Part shown: positions 56,109-64,000 of the stretch, piece by piece
Position numbering within the stretch: position 1 is the first letter of the stretch
Layout: each line of letters starts with the position of its first letter
From: JAGXRK01 sp963804005
GTDB taxonomy: Bacteria > Bacteroidota > Ignavibacteria > Ignavibacteriales > Ignavibacteriaceae
DNA: 64,000 nt
Assembly (NCBI GenBank): GCA_963804005.1
Contig: CAWDOP010000009.1
Location: 62,001 to 126,000 of the forward strand
Direction: 5' to 3'
Translations under genes and position numbers: made by a program
The notes under the pieces: generated by a model
Seen by the model: only the letters and a program-made list of their open reading frames with translations
Told to the model about the DNA's origin: nothing
The model's database searches: none

Positions 56109-56735
56109 ATGAAAAAAATGCTTTTACCGGTTTTAATTTTATTGATTATCCCATTTCTTGTAAATGCCCAATCGGATGTTCATAAAATGTTAAAAGGTAT
56201 TAAAGGCTCAGTTGATGAAATTATTATCAAATCCGATGGGAAAGATTATGTTTTCAGAGGTGAAGAAGCCGAAAAGATTTTCACTAGGTTGAGACTAAGT
56301 TCAGGTAAAAATGTAATGTTCATCCATAAAGATGATGATGAGCATGGTGAAAAAAAGGTTAAGAGAATAAAAGTACATGTAGACAGTGATGAAGATGAGG
56401 ACTTGATCTGGATTGATGAAAATGGTGAAAGAAAAATTTTAGATGACGATGATTTGTTTGAATTTCATGAAGACGATACTGTAATAGATGGAAATCATAA
56501 AAAAATAAAAGTTGAAATTAAAGATGATAGTAAAAAAGTAACCGTAACCACAATTGAAGATGGAATAGAAAAAGTTGAAGTTTTTGAGGGTGAGGATGCA
56601 GAAAAATATATTAACAAAATTAAATCTGACGAAAAAATCGTTATAAAAGAAAAAATTAGAAAAGATGGCAAAAAGCAGAAGAAAATAATTATTGAGAAGG
56701 AAGAAGATAGAACTAGGGCTTCAATTTTCATTTAA
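56109..56735 (+). CDS. Small acidic secreted protein of unknown function
   Basis: This 208-residue protein has a signal peptide (MKKMLLPVLILLIIPFLVNAQ), then a highly charged sequence with runs such as HKDDDEHGEKK, DSDEDEDL, DDDDLFEFHEDD and, at the C-terminus, Lys-rich KIVIKEKIRKDGKKQKK. The pattern is low complexity, and repeats of a V/I-x-V/I type suggest beta strands. No known domain is visible. AAGGAG precedes ATG. A good terminator follows. Confidence 0.7.
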   Translation: MKKMLLPVLILLIIPFLVNAQSDVHKMLKGIKGSVDEIIIKSDGKDYVFRGEEAEKIFTRLRLSSGKNVMFIHKDDDEHGEKKVKRIKVHVDSDEDEDLIWIDENGERKILDDDDLFEFHEDDTVIDGNHKKIKVEIKDDSKKVTVTTIEDGIEKVEVFEGEDAEKYINKIKSDEKIVIKEKIRKDGKKQKKIIIEKEEDRTRASIFI

Positions 56736-56736
56736 A

Positions 56737-56769
56737 GGTCGTTAATTATTTAGTTAACGGCCTTTTTTA
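56737..56769 (+). terminator. Intrinsic terminator after the acidic secreted protein
   Basis: GGTCGTTAA (56737-56745) pairs with TTAACGGCC (56754-56762), with one G-T pair, followed by TTTTTT. It lies within 35 bp of the stop codon. Confidence 0.85.
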
Positions 56770-56815
56770 TTTTAGTTCTTACTGCCAGATATAGTATATA
56801 AAGATTCTTTGCTAC

Positions 56816-57183
56816 TTATAGAAAGTCAGTCAGATAGAGATTGACATTGATTGGATATAGGTCATCGTGGTTAAGGACGTCTCCTTGGCTTATAGCGTCC
56901 AGGAGGGCTACTTTCGCATATGCCGGGTTGGGGTCGGGGACTGGTGAAGGAGTGTTCCTGTTGACTACCCTGCTCACTTTCAGCTGGTATTGAGGGTTTG
57001 TGACTATTTCTTGCAGTCGTGCGAAGAAATCCACAAAAAGTTGCTCTTGTAGAAGCGGATTAATTGACTGTAAGGGTTCGAACTGTATCGGGTCTTCAGG
57101 GTTCCATCCCATGAGGTATTTCGTCACGCTGTTCGGTGCGATTATCTCGACTGTCTGGGTGGAGCCGCCATTCTCGATATAAG
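56816..57183 (-). CDS. Foreign-looking ORF of higher G+C (unknown, possibly truncated)
   Basis: An open minus-strand frame continues in the same frame up to an ATG at 57229 inside the AMP nucleosidase gene, but the unusual composition begins only after that gene ends (about 57183). By eye G+C is near half, against about one third around it. The deduced product has a Pro/Asn-rich stretch (NRNTPSPVPDPNPAYAKVAL) and ends DLYPINVNLYLTDFL; no family is recognised. There is no ribosome-binding site. The N-terminus is probably lost or the ORF is a transferred fragment. Its function is unknown. Confidence 0.35.
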
Positions 57184-57188
57184 TCAAA

Positions 57189-57963
57189 TTAATAAGTAAA
57201 GTGCTTAATTGCTTCACCCTTATCACCAATTTCCGTCATTGCTTCAATTCCAATTTCTAAATGAAGATCAGCAAACTGCTCTGTAACTATCTTATCAGAT
57301 TCTTCTGTTTTCACTCCTTCAGGAATCATTGGAATATCTGAAACAAGAAGTAATGCACCGCGCGGGATTTCATTGACTAAGCCGACAATAAATAGTGTGG
57401 CGGTTTCCATATCAATTGCAATTGTGGAAAGTTTTCTCAAATGCTGTTTGAACTCTTCGTCCCATTCCCATACTCTTCTATTAGTTGTGTAAACAACACC
57501 GGTCCGATACTCCAGACCACGATTTATTATTTTATCAGAAACAAATTTATGCAGCTTAAATGATGGAAGAGCCGGAACTTGCTTTGGTTTATAATCATCG
57601 CTTGTTCCCTCTCCTCGGATTGCAGCTGTCGGTAAAATAAAATTTCCGATTTCTGTTGATCTTTTTAGCCCACCGCATTTGCCAAGAAATAAAACTCCTT
57701 TCGGTGCTCTTGCTACAAGCAAATCCATAATTGTTGCCGCATTGGCTGAACCCATTCCAAAATTTATTATGGATAATCCATTTGAGTTAGTTGAAGTCTG
57801 CATTGTTCGTCCAACACCTTTTATGTCACAGTCGAATCTTTCTGCAAATTTTTCAACATAATTATTGGAAGTTCGTTAGAAGCATATAGTCACCAAACTC
57901 GTCAATTTGAGTTCCGGTGTAACGAGGCAGCCAATTTTTTGCAATGTCGAGTTTTGTTTTCAT
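57189..57963 (-). pseudogene. amn: AMP nucleosidase (Bacteroidetes type) with one frameshift
   Basis: Joined, the protein starts MKTKLDIAKNWLPRYTGTQI and continues DEFGDYMLLTNF, after which the frame is lost at about 57865-57868. Removing one C (minus strand TTCCAAT to TTCAAT) restores NYVEKFAERF and the MTP/PNP-like core SIINFGMGSANAATIMDLL, LGKCGGL, SDIPMIPEGVKTEESD and the end KGEAIKHFTY. The enzyme splits AMP to adenine and ribose 5-phosphate. It is either recently inactivated or a sequence error. The divergent homocysteine methyltransferase has the same kind of lesion. Confidence 0.8.
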
Positions 57964-58038
57964 AGCATTACTAATTGTTTGTAATTTGTAAAAGGAAATT
58001 AGATAAAATTTTTCAAACACTTACAATTTAAACATTCA

Positions 58039-58981
58039 ATGAATTTTATTGAAACAATCAGCAGTATTAAAATCATTCTGACTGAAGGGGCAATAATTGA
58101 AAGACTTAAACGAGAATTCAATTATTCTCTTGATGAAGTCTTATCAAATGCCGCAATGCTTTATGATGTAGAAGGAAAAATTCTTTTAGAAAAATTATAC
58201 CGGGAGTATATTGACATTGCTGTGAATTCCGGATTTCCAATTATGCTTCTCACTCCAACCTGGCGAGCAAATAAAGAAAGGTCTGAAAGAGCAAATGTAG
58301 ATCTAATCACAATAAATAAAGATGCTTTTTTATTTGTCGATCATCTAAGAAAAAGCTGTGGAAGTTTTGCTGAACAAGATTTTTATCGGTGGCGTAACAG
58401 GCTGCAAAGGTGATGCTTATAAACCTAAAGAGGCGCTTGATGAAAATGAAGCTTATCTTTTTCACAAAGATCAAATCAATGCGTTAACTGCAGCCGGAGT
58501 TGATTTTCTTTTTGCTTCTACTATGCCTGCAATGAGTGAAGTTAAAGGTACGGCTAAGGCAATGAGTGAAACTGATTTTCCTTTCGTAATCAGTTTTGTT
58601 ATTCGGGACGATGGAAAATTGTTAGATGGCACTGCGCTTGTTGATGCAATAAAAATTGTAGATAACTCTGTTCATGTTCAACCGGTTTTTTATATGACAA
58701 ACTGTATTCATCCCAATGTGCTTAGCAAATCTCTTAATAAAATTATAGATGATGAAAATATTTTAGCTAAAAGATTATTCGGTATTCAGGCTAATGCATC
58801 AGATAAAAGTCCGGAAGAACTTGATATGCTTGATGAACTTCATGCAGATTCTCCTCAAAATTGGGCAAAGGGTATGGTTGATTTGAATAAAAAATATAAT
58901 CTTAAAGTTCTTGGTGGTTGCTGCGGAACTGATGCAAGATATATTTCTTCTATTGTTGAGCTTCTAAAATTAACTTCGTGA
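58039..58981 (+). pseudogene. Homocysteine S-methyltransferase-family protein with one frameshift
   Basis: Joined, this protein of about 313 residues has the N-terminal TEGAIIERLKREF and LLTPTWRANKERS, then loses frame at 58372-58380 within GAACAAGATT; one base too many separates GSFAE from KIFIGGVTGC. The second frame continues to the zinc-binding motif GGCCGTDA near the C-terminus (about residue 294), with the other conserved Cys in MTNCIHPNV. This is the Pfam S-methyl_trans domain used by MmuM/BHMT/MetH. It may be intact in the organism if the base is a sequencing error. Confidence 0.8.
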
Positions 58982-59038
58982 CTCTGTGTCTCTGTGGTAA
59001 AGAAAATACATTAACCACATAGGCACGAAGACACATAG
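58982..59038. repeat. Interspersed inverted repeat (CTCTGTGTCTCTGTGG type)
   Basis: CTCTGTGTCTCTGTGGT faces ACCACATAGGCACGAAGACA across a 15-base loop; the arms are imperfectly complementary. It lies between the convergent homocysteine methyltransferase and M64 peptidase genes, and similar elements are common in many genomes as intergenic repeats. Confidence 0.7.
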
Positions 59039-59044
59039 AAAATA

Positions 59045-60511
59045 TCACTCAGTATAATTTAATATCACACGTCTTATTGCTTCTTCACATACTTTACAGA
59101 AAGGTTTATCACCTTTGGAAAACATTATACAGTCCAGCATTGGTCTGTACATACCTTTCGGTAAATATCCGGCACCTTCAAATGCGCCAATCTTATCCCA
59201 GTATTTGCTGCTCCTTAAATATCTATCAACTTTATCAGATTGTTCTTTATCCTTTAATGCATATTCTTTTTCTGCAGCTTTTATTTGATCTTCCGGTGCG
59301 CGTTTTCTTTTCAAATCTGCAATATTGCTGTTCATTCTGTTTCTTTCTTTAAGCCACTCGTAACTGAATTTATCATATTCTTCTTTCTCCCATGGTGTTG
59401 GGAGTTCAATTCCTTCACTAACAAATTTTTCCCATTTAATATTCTTCGGATTGAGTAATGCTGTAATGTTTGGTTCAACAGGTTCAACTGTTGTCGGGAA
59501 AAAATCATTATACGCCACATCTGACGTATAATATTCATCTGCTAATCCTGCAAAAGAATGACCGAACTCATGAGTAAATAAATAATTATCAAATTGATTA
59601 TCGGTAGTATATGTACAAAACTGATTATAAATTCCACCCCCACCATATCGCGCATGATTAACTTGAATGTAAATTGCATCATAAGGAACGTGAGCCGCTA
59701 AATCGCGCATTGTTTTATTGTCTTCAGTCATCAAATATCTTTCCGAACCTAGAGACCAGAATGTTGTGTTCAAAACCGTGTTCACAAAAATATCCGCACC
59801 GGGTAAATCTGTTCCGCTTTCTTCAGAAGGTTTAAAAACTCCATAAATATTAAATTGTTCTTTCATTGATTTATATGGTTCTTGATCGAAGAAATAGTTG
59901 ATAAATTTATTTAAATCTTTTTTGAATTTTACTTTTTCCTCTTTTGTATAACCCTCTGCAAGAATAACTATATCAACTTTTTTATGAGGATCACCATTAT
60001 TGGTAGGTTTAAATATTTCAACCGTGGCATCTTTAATCGGATCTTTTATTATCATAATATCATTCGGATCAATTTCTGTTCTAAAAAACTCTTCAAGCCG
60101 GTTCAATTCATCTCTTTGTTCAATTGCAAAAACTATTTTGTTCTTCGGATACGGAATTAATGCTGATTCGTGATAACTTTTCATTATTCCATTCATTCCA
60201 TCATCACTTGATTTGTATTCACCGAAATAAGCATCGAATCCTTTTGAAAAAACTAATTGACCACCTGCCGCATCATAAATTTTGTAATAATATTTTCCGT
60301 TGTTAAGATTTTCAACAAGATTAGTTATACTTCCGGCCCATATTCCGTATCCATAAATTTTATCAATTGTAATAAGTTCTTTTTCAAAATTCCCGATATG
60401 GAAATAGTCAATTCTCATGGTTTTATCTAAGAAATAATCTTCATAATTCGATTTGGATTGAGAAAAAATCAGTGAAGAAAGAACCAATAAGTACATTAAT
60501 ATCGTTTTCAT
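59045..60511 (-). CDS. Secreted M64-family metallopeptidase
   Basis: This 488-residue protein has a signal peptide (MKTILMYLLVLSSLIFSQS), an N-terminal beta domain (about 30-165) and a metallopeptidase domain with zinc motif H314-E315-x2-H318 (THEFGHSFAGLADEYY; the metzincin-like third ligand may be D325). NGDPHKKVDIVILAEGYT (about 172-189) is the typical M64 start. The C-terminus (PMLDCIMFSKGDKPFCKVC) carries a likely disulfide cluster. Family M64 includes the Clostridium ramosum IgA peptidase; no such activity is implied here. Confidence 0.87.
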   Translation of the reverse strand: MKTILMYLLVLSSLIFSQSKSNYEDYFLDKTMRIDYFHIGNFEKELITIDKIYGYGIWAGSITNLVENLNNGKYYYKIYDAAGGQLVFSKGFDAYFGEYKSSDDGMNGIMKSYHESALIPYPKNKIVFAIEQRDELNRLEEFFRTEIDPNDIMIIKDPIKDATVEIFKPTNNGDPHKKVDIVILAEGYTKEEKVKFKKDLNKFINYFFDQEPYKSMKEQFNIYGVFKPSEESGTDLPGADIFVNTVLNTTFWSLGSERYLMTEDNKTMRDLAAHVPYDAIYIQVNHARYGGGGIYNQFCTYTTDNQFDNYLFTHEFGHSFAGLADEYYTSDVAYNDFFPTTVEPVEPNITALLNPKNIKWEKFVSEGIELPTPWEKEEYDKFSYEWLKERNRMNSNIADLKRKRAPEDQIKAAEKEYALKDKEQSDKVDRYLRSSKYWDKIGAFEGAGYLPKGMYRPMLDCIMFSKGDKPFCKVCEEAIRRVILNYTE

Positions 60512-60749
60512 TCAAACCTCTGGATATTTAATTGATTCAAAAATAAACAGAAAATAATTTTTATTTGTGGGAATTTACTGATTATTTAATCAAATTTGGG
60601 TTAGATTATTTTACAATTCCTTTACATTTTTCCGAGAAGTAAAAATATTTTTCTATTAATAGTAAGATAATTTACCAATTTATTATCCGAATTAATTTTT
60701 AGATGTGTGGATAATGGTTGTCATCTCATTTTTTTAATTTTTAATTCTT

Positions 60750-61868
60750 ATGGGAAAAACTTTTTTAATACTTGGTGGTTACGGTAATACAGGTATTCTG
60801 ATTTCTGAATTTCTACTGAAGAATACTGATTCAAAGTTAATACTTGCCGGTAGAAATCTCGAGAAAGCTAAAAAGACTACCAAATCGCTAAACGAAAAGT
60901 TTTTTGATGAAAGAGTTACCGCACTAAGAATTGATGCGGCAGAAAAAAATTCTTTAGTTAAAAAGTTTCAATCTGCCGACATGGTTATAGTTGCATCAAG
61001 CAGTTTACAATATATTAATAATATTGCAGAAGCCGCCATTGAAGTCGGAATTGACTATGTGGATATTCACTTATCTTCAGAGAAAAAATTACGAACGCTT
61101 AAATCTCTTGAAGATCGCATCAAAGAAAAAAAATTATTATTTATAACTGACTGCGGTTTTCATCCCGGTATTCCTGCTGCATTAGTAAATTATGCTGCAA
61201 CGAAATTAGATAAGATTGAAGTTGCTAATGTTGCAAGTTTAATCAGGATGAATTGGAAAGAACTCGAGTTTTCTGAATCGACGATTATTGAAATGGCAGA
61301 GGAATTCAGAAACTATAAACCACTTGTTTATCTGGATAATCGATGGAAAAGATTGCGGTATAAGAATTATAAAAAAAATGATTTTAGTGATGAGTTTAGA
61401 GGACTTACATGTGCACCATTGATGCTCGAAGAAATGAGAAATCTTCCGATAAAATATCCAACATTGAGAGAAGTTGGTCACTATGTAGCCGGTTTCAATT
61501 CCTATGTTGATAATTTTGTAATTCCGGTTGGTATTTTAGCTATGAAACTGTTGCCGGGATTAACTAAAAAAGCTTTTGGAAAGGCTATAGCACAAGGATT
61601 GAGAAAATTTAATTCACCACCATATAAAACTATAGTTTTTTTAAGTGTTGTTGGAAGAAGAGATGAAGTAACTAAAGAATTGAAAGTAAGTGTATCACAT
61701 GTTCATGCATATTGGTTAACAGCAGCATCTGTAACTGCTCTTCTATTTCAATATATAAGAGGAAATTTTAAAGAGAGTGGATTGTTTCTACAGGGTAATC
61801 TTGTTAACCCTAAAGTATTCCTGAAAGATTTAGAACACCTTGGGGTAAATATTAAGATTAGTGATTAA
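60750..61868 (+). CDS. Saccharopine dehydrogenase-like NAD(P)-binding protein
   Basis: This 372-residue protein has an N-terminal Rossmann domain ILGGYGNTGI (7-16), LILAGRNLEKAKK (about 30-42) and DVHL-type YVDIHLSSE. The C-terminal catalytic-like domain has DCGFHPGIPAALVNYAA (about 133-149). Relatives are annotated as saccharopine dehydrogenases or trans-acting enoyl reductases; the substrate is unknown. Its stop codon overlaps by 4 bases the stop of the convergent nitrilase-family gene. Confidence 0.82.
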   Translation: MGKTFLILGGYGNTGILISEFLLKNTDSKLILAGRNLEKAKKTTKSLNEKFFDERVTALRIDAAEKNSLVKKFQSADMVIVASSSLQYINNIAEAAIEVGIDYVDIHLSSEKKLRTLKSLEDRIKEKKLLFITDCGFHPGIPAALVNYAATKLDKIEVANVASLIRMNWKELEFSESTIIEMAEEFRNYKPLVYLDNRWKRLRYKNYKKNDFSDEFRGLTCAPLMLEEMRNLPIKYPTLREVGHYVAGFNSYVDNFVIPVGILAMKLLPGLTKKAFGKAIAQGLRKFNSPPYKTIVFLSVVGRRDEVTKELKVSVSHVHAYWLTAASVTALLFQYIRGNFKESGLFLQGNLVNPKVFLKDLEHLGVNIKISD

Positions 61869-62623
61869 ATCAATCTTATATCATTTAGAAATGGAAATTT
61901 ATTCCTAACCTCATCAACCTTATACTTATCAATTTCTGCAATTAATATTTTCTCTTCATTTTCATTTGTAATTATTTCTTTTCCCATCGGATCAAATACA
62001 CTGCTGAAACCTTTGTAATGAAGCTTGGGATCATCCCCGACTCTGTTTACTGCAGCAACATAGCACTGATTCTCGATAGCCCGCGCTTTAAGTAAAGTTC
62101 TCCAGTGTTCAATTCTTGTATCGGGCCAGTTAGCAATATTGATTATTAAATCAACCCTTTCCTTTCCATAAAATCTGTACAATTCCGGAAATCTTAGATC
62201 GTAGCAAATTGATACTCCTGTCTTCCAACCATTTATTTCTAAAATGACGGTATCGTTTCCTTTATCATAAAATTTATCTTCATCAGAATATGAAAACGGA
62301 TGAATCTTTCTGTATTTTGAAATCAATTTACCATTTGAATCTATATGCAAAAGTGTATTAAAAAATTTATCGGAATCTTTTTCAATTATTCCACCGATAA
62401 GATCGGACTTGTAATGTAAAGCTAGTCCAGAATAAAATTGGAAAGTTTCACCGGATAATTCTTCGGAAAGTTTTTCAGCATTCATTGTAAATCCGGTTAA
62501 GCTTAATTCCGGAAGAATAATAAGATCAACTTTTTCTATTTGTTCAACAAGGATTTTAATCTTTTCTCTATTTGATTTTTTATCCTCCCAAACAGGAGAA
62601 TACTGAACTAAAGCAAGTTTCAT
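61865..62623 (-). CDS. Carbon-nitrogen hydrolase (omega-amidase/Nit-type)
   Basis: This 252-residue nitrilase-superfamily amidase has the catalytic triad: Glu in LILPELSLTGF (about E59-ish), Lys in SKYRKIHPF (about K100) and Cys in GVSICYDLRFPELYR (about C135), the last reading the standard CYD(L/I)RFPE motif. Family members hydrolyse omega-amides such as 2-oxoglutaramate. Substrate preference cannot be fixed from motifs. It is convergent with the saccharopine-dehydrogenase-like gene. Confidence 0.88.
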   Translation of the reverse strand: MKLALVQYSPVWEDKKSNREKIKILVEQIEKVDLIILPELSLTGFTMNAEKLSEELSGETFQFYSGLALHYKSDLIGGIIEKDSDKFFNTLLHIDSNGKLISKYRKIHPFSYSDEDKFYDKGNDTVILEINGWKTGVSICYDLRFPELYRFYGKERVDLIINIANWPDTRIEHWRTLLKARAIENQCYVAAVNRVGDDPKLHYKGFSSVFDPMGKEIITNENEEKILIAEIDKYKVDEVRNKFPFLNDIRLI

Positions 62624-62846
62624 AATAAACCAATTTTTTCTTCGAAAGTTAAGGAAAACATTTAAGTTGGTTCAAGTTCAAATTCAGGTTTGCCACCGGA
62701 GATATTGACTCGACTTTGATTTTCAATTGTAATAAAATATCATCGGGAACAATATATGTCTCTATTTTATGGTTTTTCCATATTGAAGCAATCCTTATTT
62801 TTGCGCATCTAAATTTAATCATTACTCCCTTACAAAAGATTAGAGA

Positions 62847-64000
62847 ATGAGCAGTAATTATACATTTGACTTTAAAATATTTGACGGTTTTTCTGAGATG
62901 TGTTTTCTTGTAAAAGAAAACAGTATAATCGATAGGATTAACAGAGCCGCTGTGGATAGAATAAAAATTAGTAAGGGAAAACCGGAATCTTTTTTTGATT
63001 ACATTGAACTATGCGATCGGAGTGAAGCCGAAAAAAGATTTAATAAGACCATCATCGATGACGCACTGCAAGAATTTGAAACAAGATTTTTTATGAACAG
63101 AAATTTGATTGATGTTAGATTATCCTTCGTTCCATTTTCTCAAAACTCGGTTACCACTGGATCAAAGATGATTTTTGTTTTTGCAAGAGATATTTCTGTT
63201 GAAAAACAAAAGGAAATGGAACTGCTTCGTTTTTCCAATGTGGCAGAAAACAGTGTAAATCCAATACAGATCACGGATCTTAATGGTAAAATGATTTACG
63301 TTAACAAAGCATTTATAAACACAAGTGGATATTCAAAAGAAGAATTAATTGGAAAAAATCCGCGTGTTTTTGGAAGTGGGAAAAGCACACCTAAATTTTG
63401 GGATACGATGTGGGATACCATATCCTCAGGGAAGGTCTGGGTTGGCGAAGTTGAAAATAAAAGAAAAGATGGAAATGCATTTCATACACAACTTCTTGTT
63501 TCCCCAATTCTGGATAAAGACGAAAAAGTATCGGGCTATTTTGGTATTCATCGTGACTTGAGTGAAAAGAGAACTATGGAAAGACAATTAATTCACACAC
63601 AAAAAATGGAAAGTATAGGAACACTTGCCGCAGGAATTGCTCACGAGGTCGGAAATCCTCTCGCTTCAATATCAGCATTGGTGCAGGTTGCACAGCGTTC
63701 TACCGATGATCCATTCGTAAATGAAAAATTAAGTCTTGTAAAAAGTCAGATAACCAGAATATCTAAAATCATTCGTGATCTTGTTGATTTTTCTAGACCT
63801 TCAAATTATGAACTTCTTTTAACAGATATAAATGAAGGTGTTAAAGAAGCTGTTGAAATTACAAAAGTAGGTACAAAAGCAAAGCATATCGCTTTCATTA
63901 CACAATTAAGCGAAAAGATTCCAATGCTGCCTCTAATATCAGACCAGATACAGCAGGTTTTTGTAAACATTTTACTTAATGCTGTTGATGCAATCAGTGA
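62847..64000 (+). pseudogene. NtrB-like PAS sensor histidine kinase, frameshifted and cut by window edge
   Basis: From ATG at 62847 the frame encodes an N-terminal sensing region and a PAS domain (about 130-245: NPIQITDLNGKMIYVNKAF, SGYSKEELIGKNPRVFGSG) up to CACACACAAAAATGG (63594-63608), where it meets a TAG at 63612. Adding one A to the five-A run restores KMESIGTLAAGIAHEVGNPLASIS (catalytic His about 266) and an N-box (QQVFVNILLNAVDAIS) that runs to the window end. Such NtrB-type kinases usually pair with NtrC-like regulators, which would lie to the right. Confidence 0.75.

Noticed and set aside
58039..58413. TGA of the first homocysteine-methyltransferase frame as selenocysteine or read-through
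   Set aside because: The homologous sequence resumes in a different frame before the TGA, so a one-base shift, not stop read-through, explains the break.
63349..63561. Plus-strand 70-residue frame inside the NtrB-like kinase
   Set aside because: It is out of frame with the PAS domain and is explained as a shadow frame.
1..64000. tRNA, rRNA or tmRNA genes
   Set aside because: No cloverleaf-like region with conserved GGTTCRA or rRNA-like segment was noticed on either strand; an automated tRNAscan/Rfam run would settle this.

Overview
The window looks like a chromosomal segment of a non-photosynthetic, AT-rich member of the Ignavibacteria (Ignavibacteriota/Chlorobi side of the FCB group). Three things point there: two secreted proteins end in a type IX secretion sorting domain of the NYPNPFNP...GIYFYRLQ type; there are two TonB-dependent receptors; and the best promoters follow the Bacteroidetes-type TTG-N20-TAnnTTTG pattern. 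Many genes nevertheless keep good Shine-Dalgarno sites (AGGAG, AAGGAG). A sucrose-phosphate synthase plus sucrose synthase pair also fits a Melioribacter-like lineage. This assignment is inference from gene content; no 16S rRNA or tRNA gene was found.

Layout. 1-3.6 kb (minus): nuoABCDEF, the start of a complex I operon, with nuoF running off the left edge. 3.8-7.4 kb (plus): an outer-membrane protein, an RsbW-like ATPase and malate dehydrogenase. 7.4-15 kb (minus): rpmA and rplU, a PhoR/PhoB-like two-component pair, a Gfo/Idh oxidoreductase, dxs, xseB, xseA and a membrane protein; most junctions overlap or nearly touch. 15-18.5 kb: a TonB-dependent receptor broken by three single-base frameshifts, with a secreted partner gene. 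18.5-27.6 kb: an accessory region of unrelated small genes (NTF2-like lipoprotein, methyltransferase, small membrane proteins, two T9SS cargo proteins) separated by imperfect inverted repeats that resemble integron attC sites, plus a 120-bp direct repeat about 5 kb apart. 27.7-42 kb: a TonB receptor, a Cys/Met-metabolism PLP enzyme, a metallo-beta-lactamase-fold protein next to a duplicated fmt 3' end, def-fmt, an M29-like aminopeptidase, an MFS transporter, and an OPT transporter/PqqD-like/PepD group. 42-51 kb: a 1267-residue hybrid kinase, a YitT protein, a TlpA-like lipoprotein, a PAP2 phosphatase and MscS. 51-56 kb: sucrose-phosphate synthase (with a phosphatase domain) and sucrose synthase. 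56-64 kb: a small acidic secreted protein, a foreign-looking higher-GC ORF, AMP nucleosidase and homocysteine methyltransferase (each with one frameshift), an M64 peptidase, a saccharopine-dehydrogenase-like protein, a nitrilase-family amidase and an NtrB-like kinase that is frameshifted and cut by the right edge.

How the genes fit together. The housekeeping modules are respiration (nuo, mdh), isoprenoid precursor synthesis (dxs), translation (rplU, rpmA, def, fmt) and peptide use (OPT, PepD, the M29-like enzyme). The sucrose pair beside MscS suggests osmolyte or sugar-nucleotide handling. The most unusual parts are the cassette-like region at 18.5-27.6 kb, the anomalous ORF at 56.8-57.2 kb, the partial fmt duplication, and six single-base frameshifts confined to four genes.
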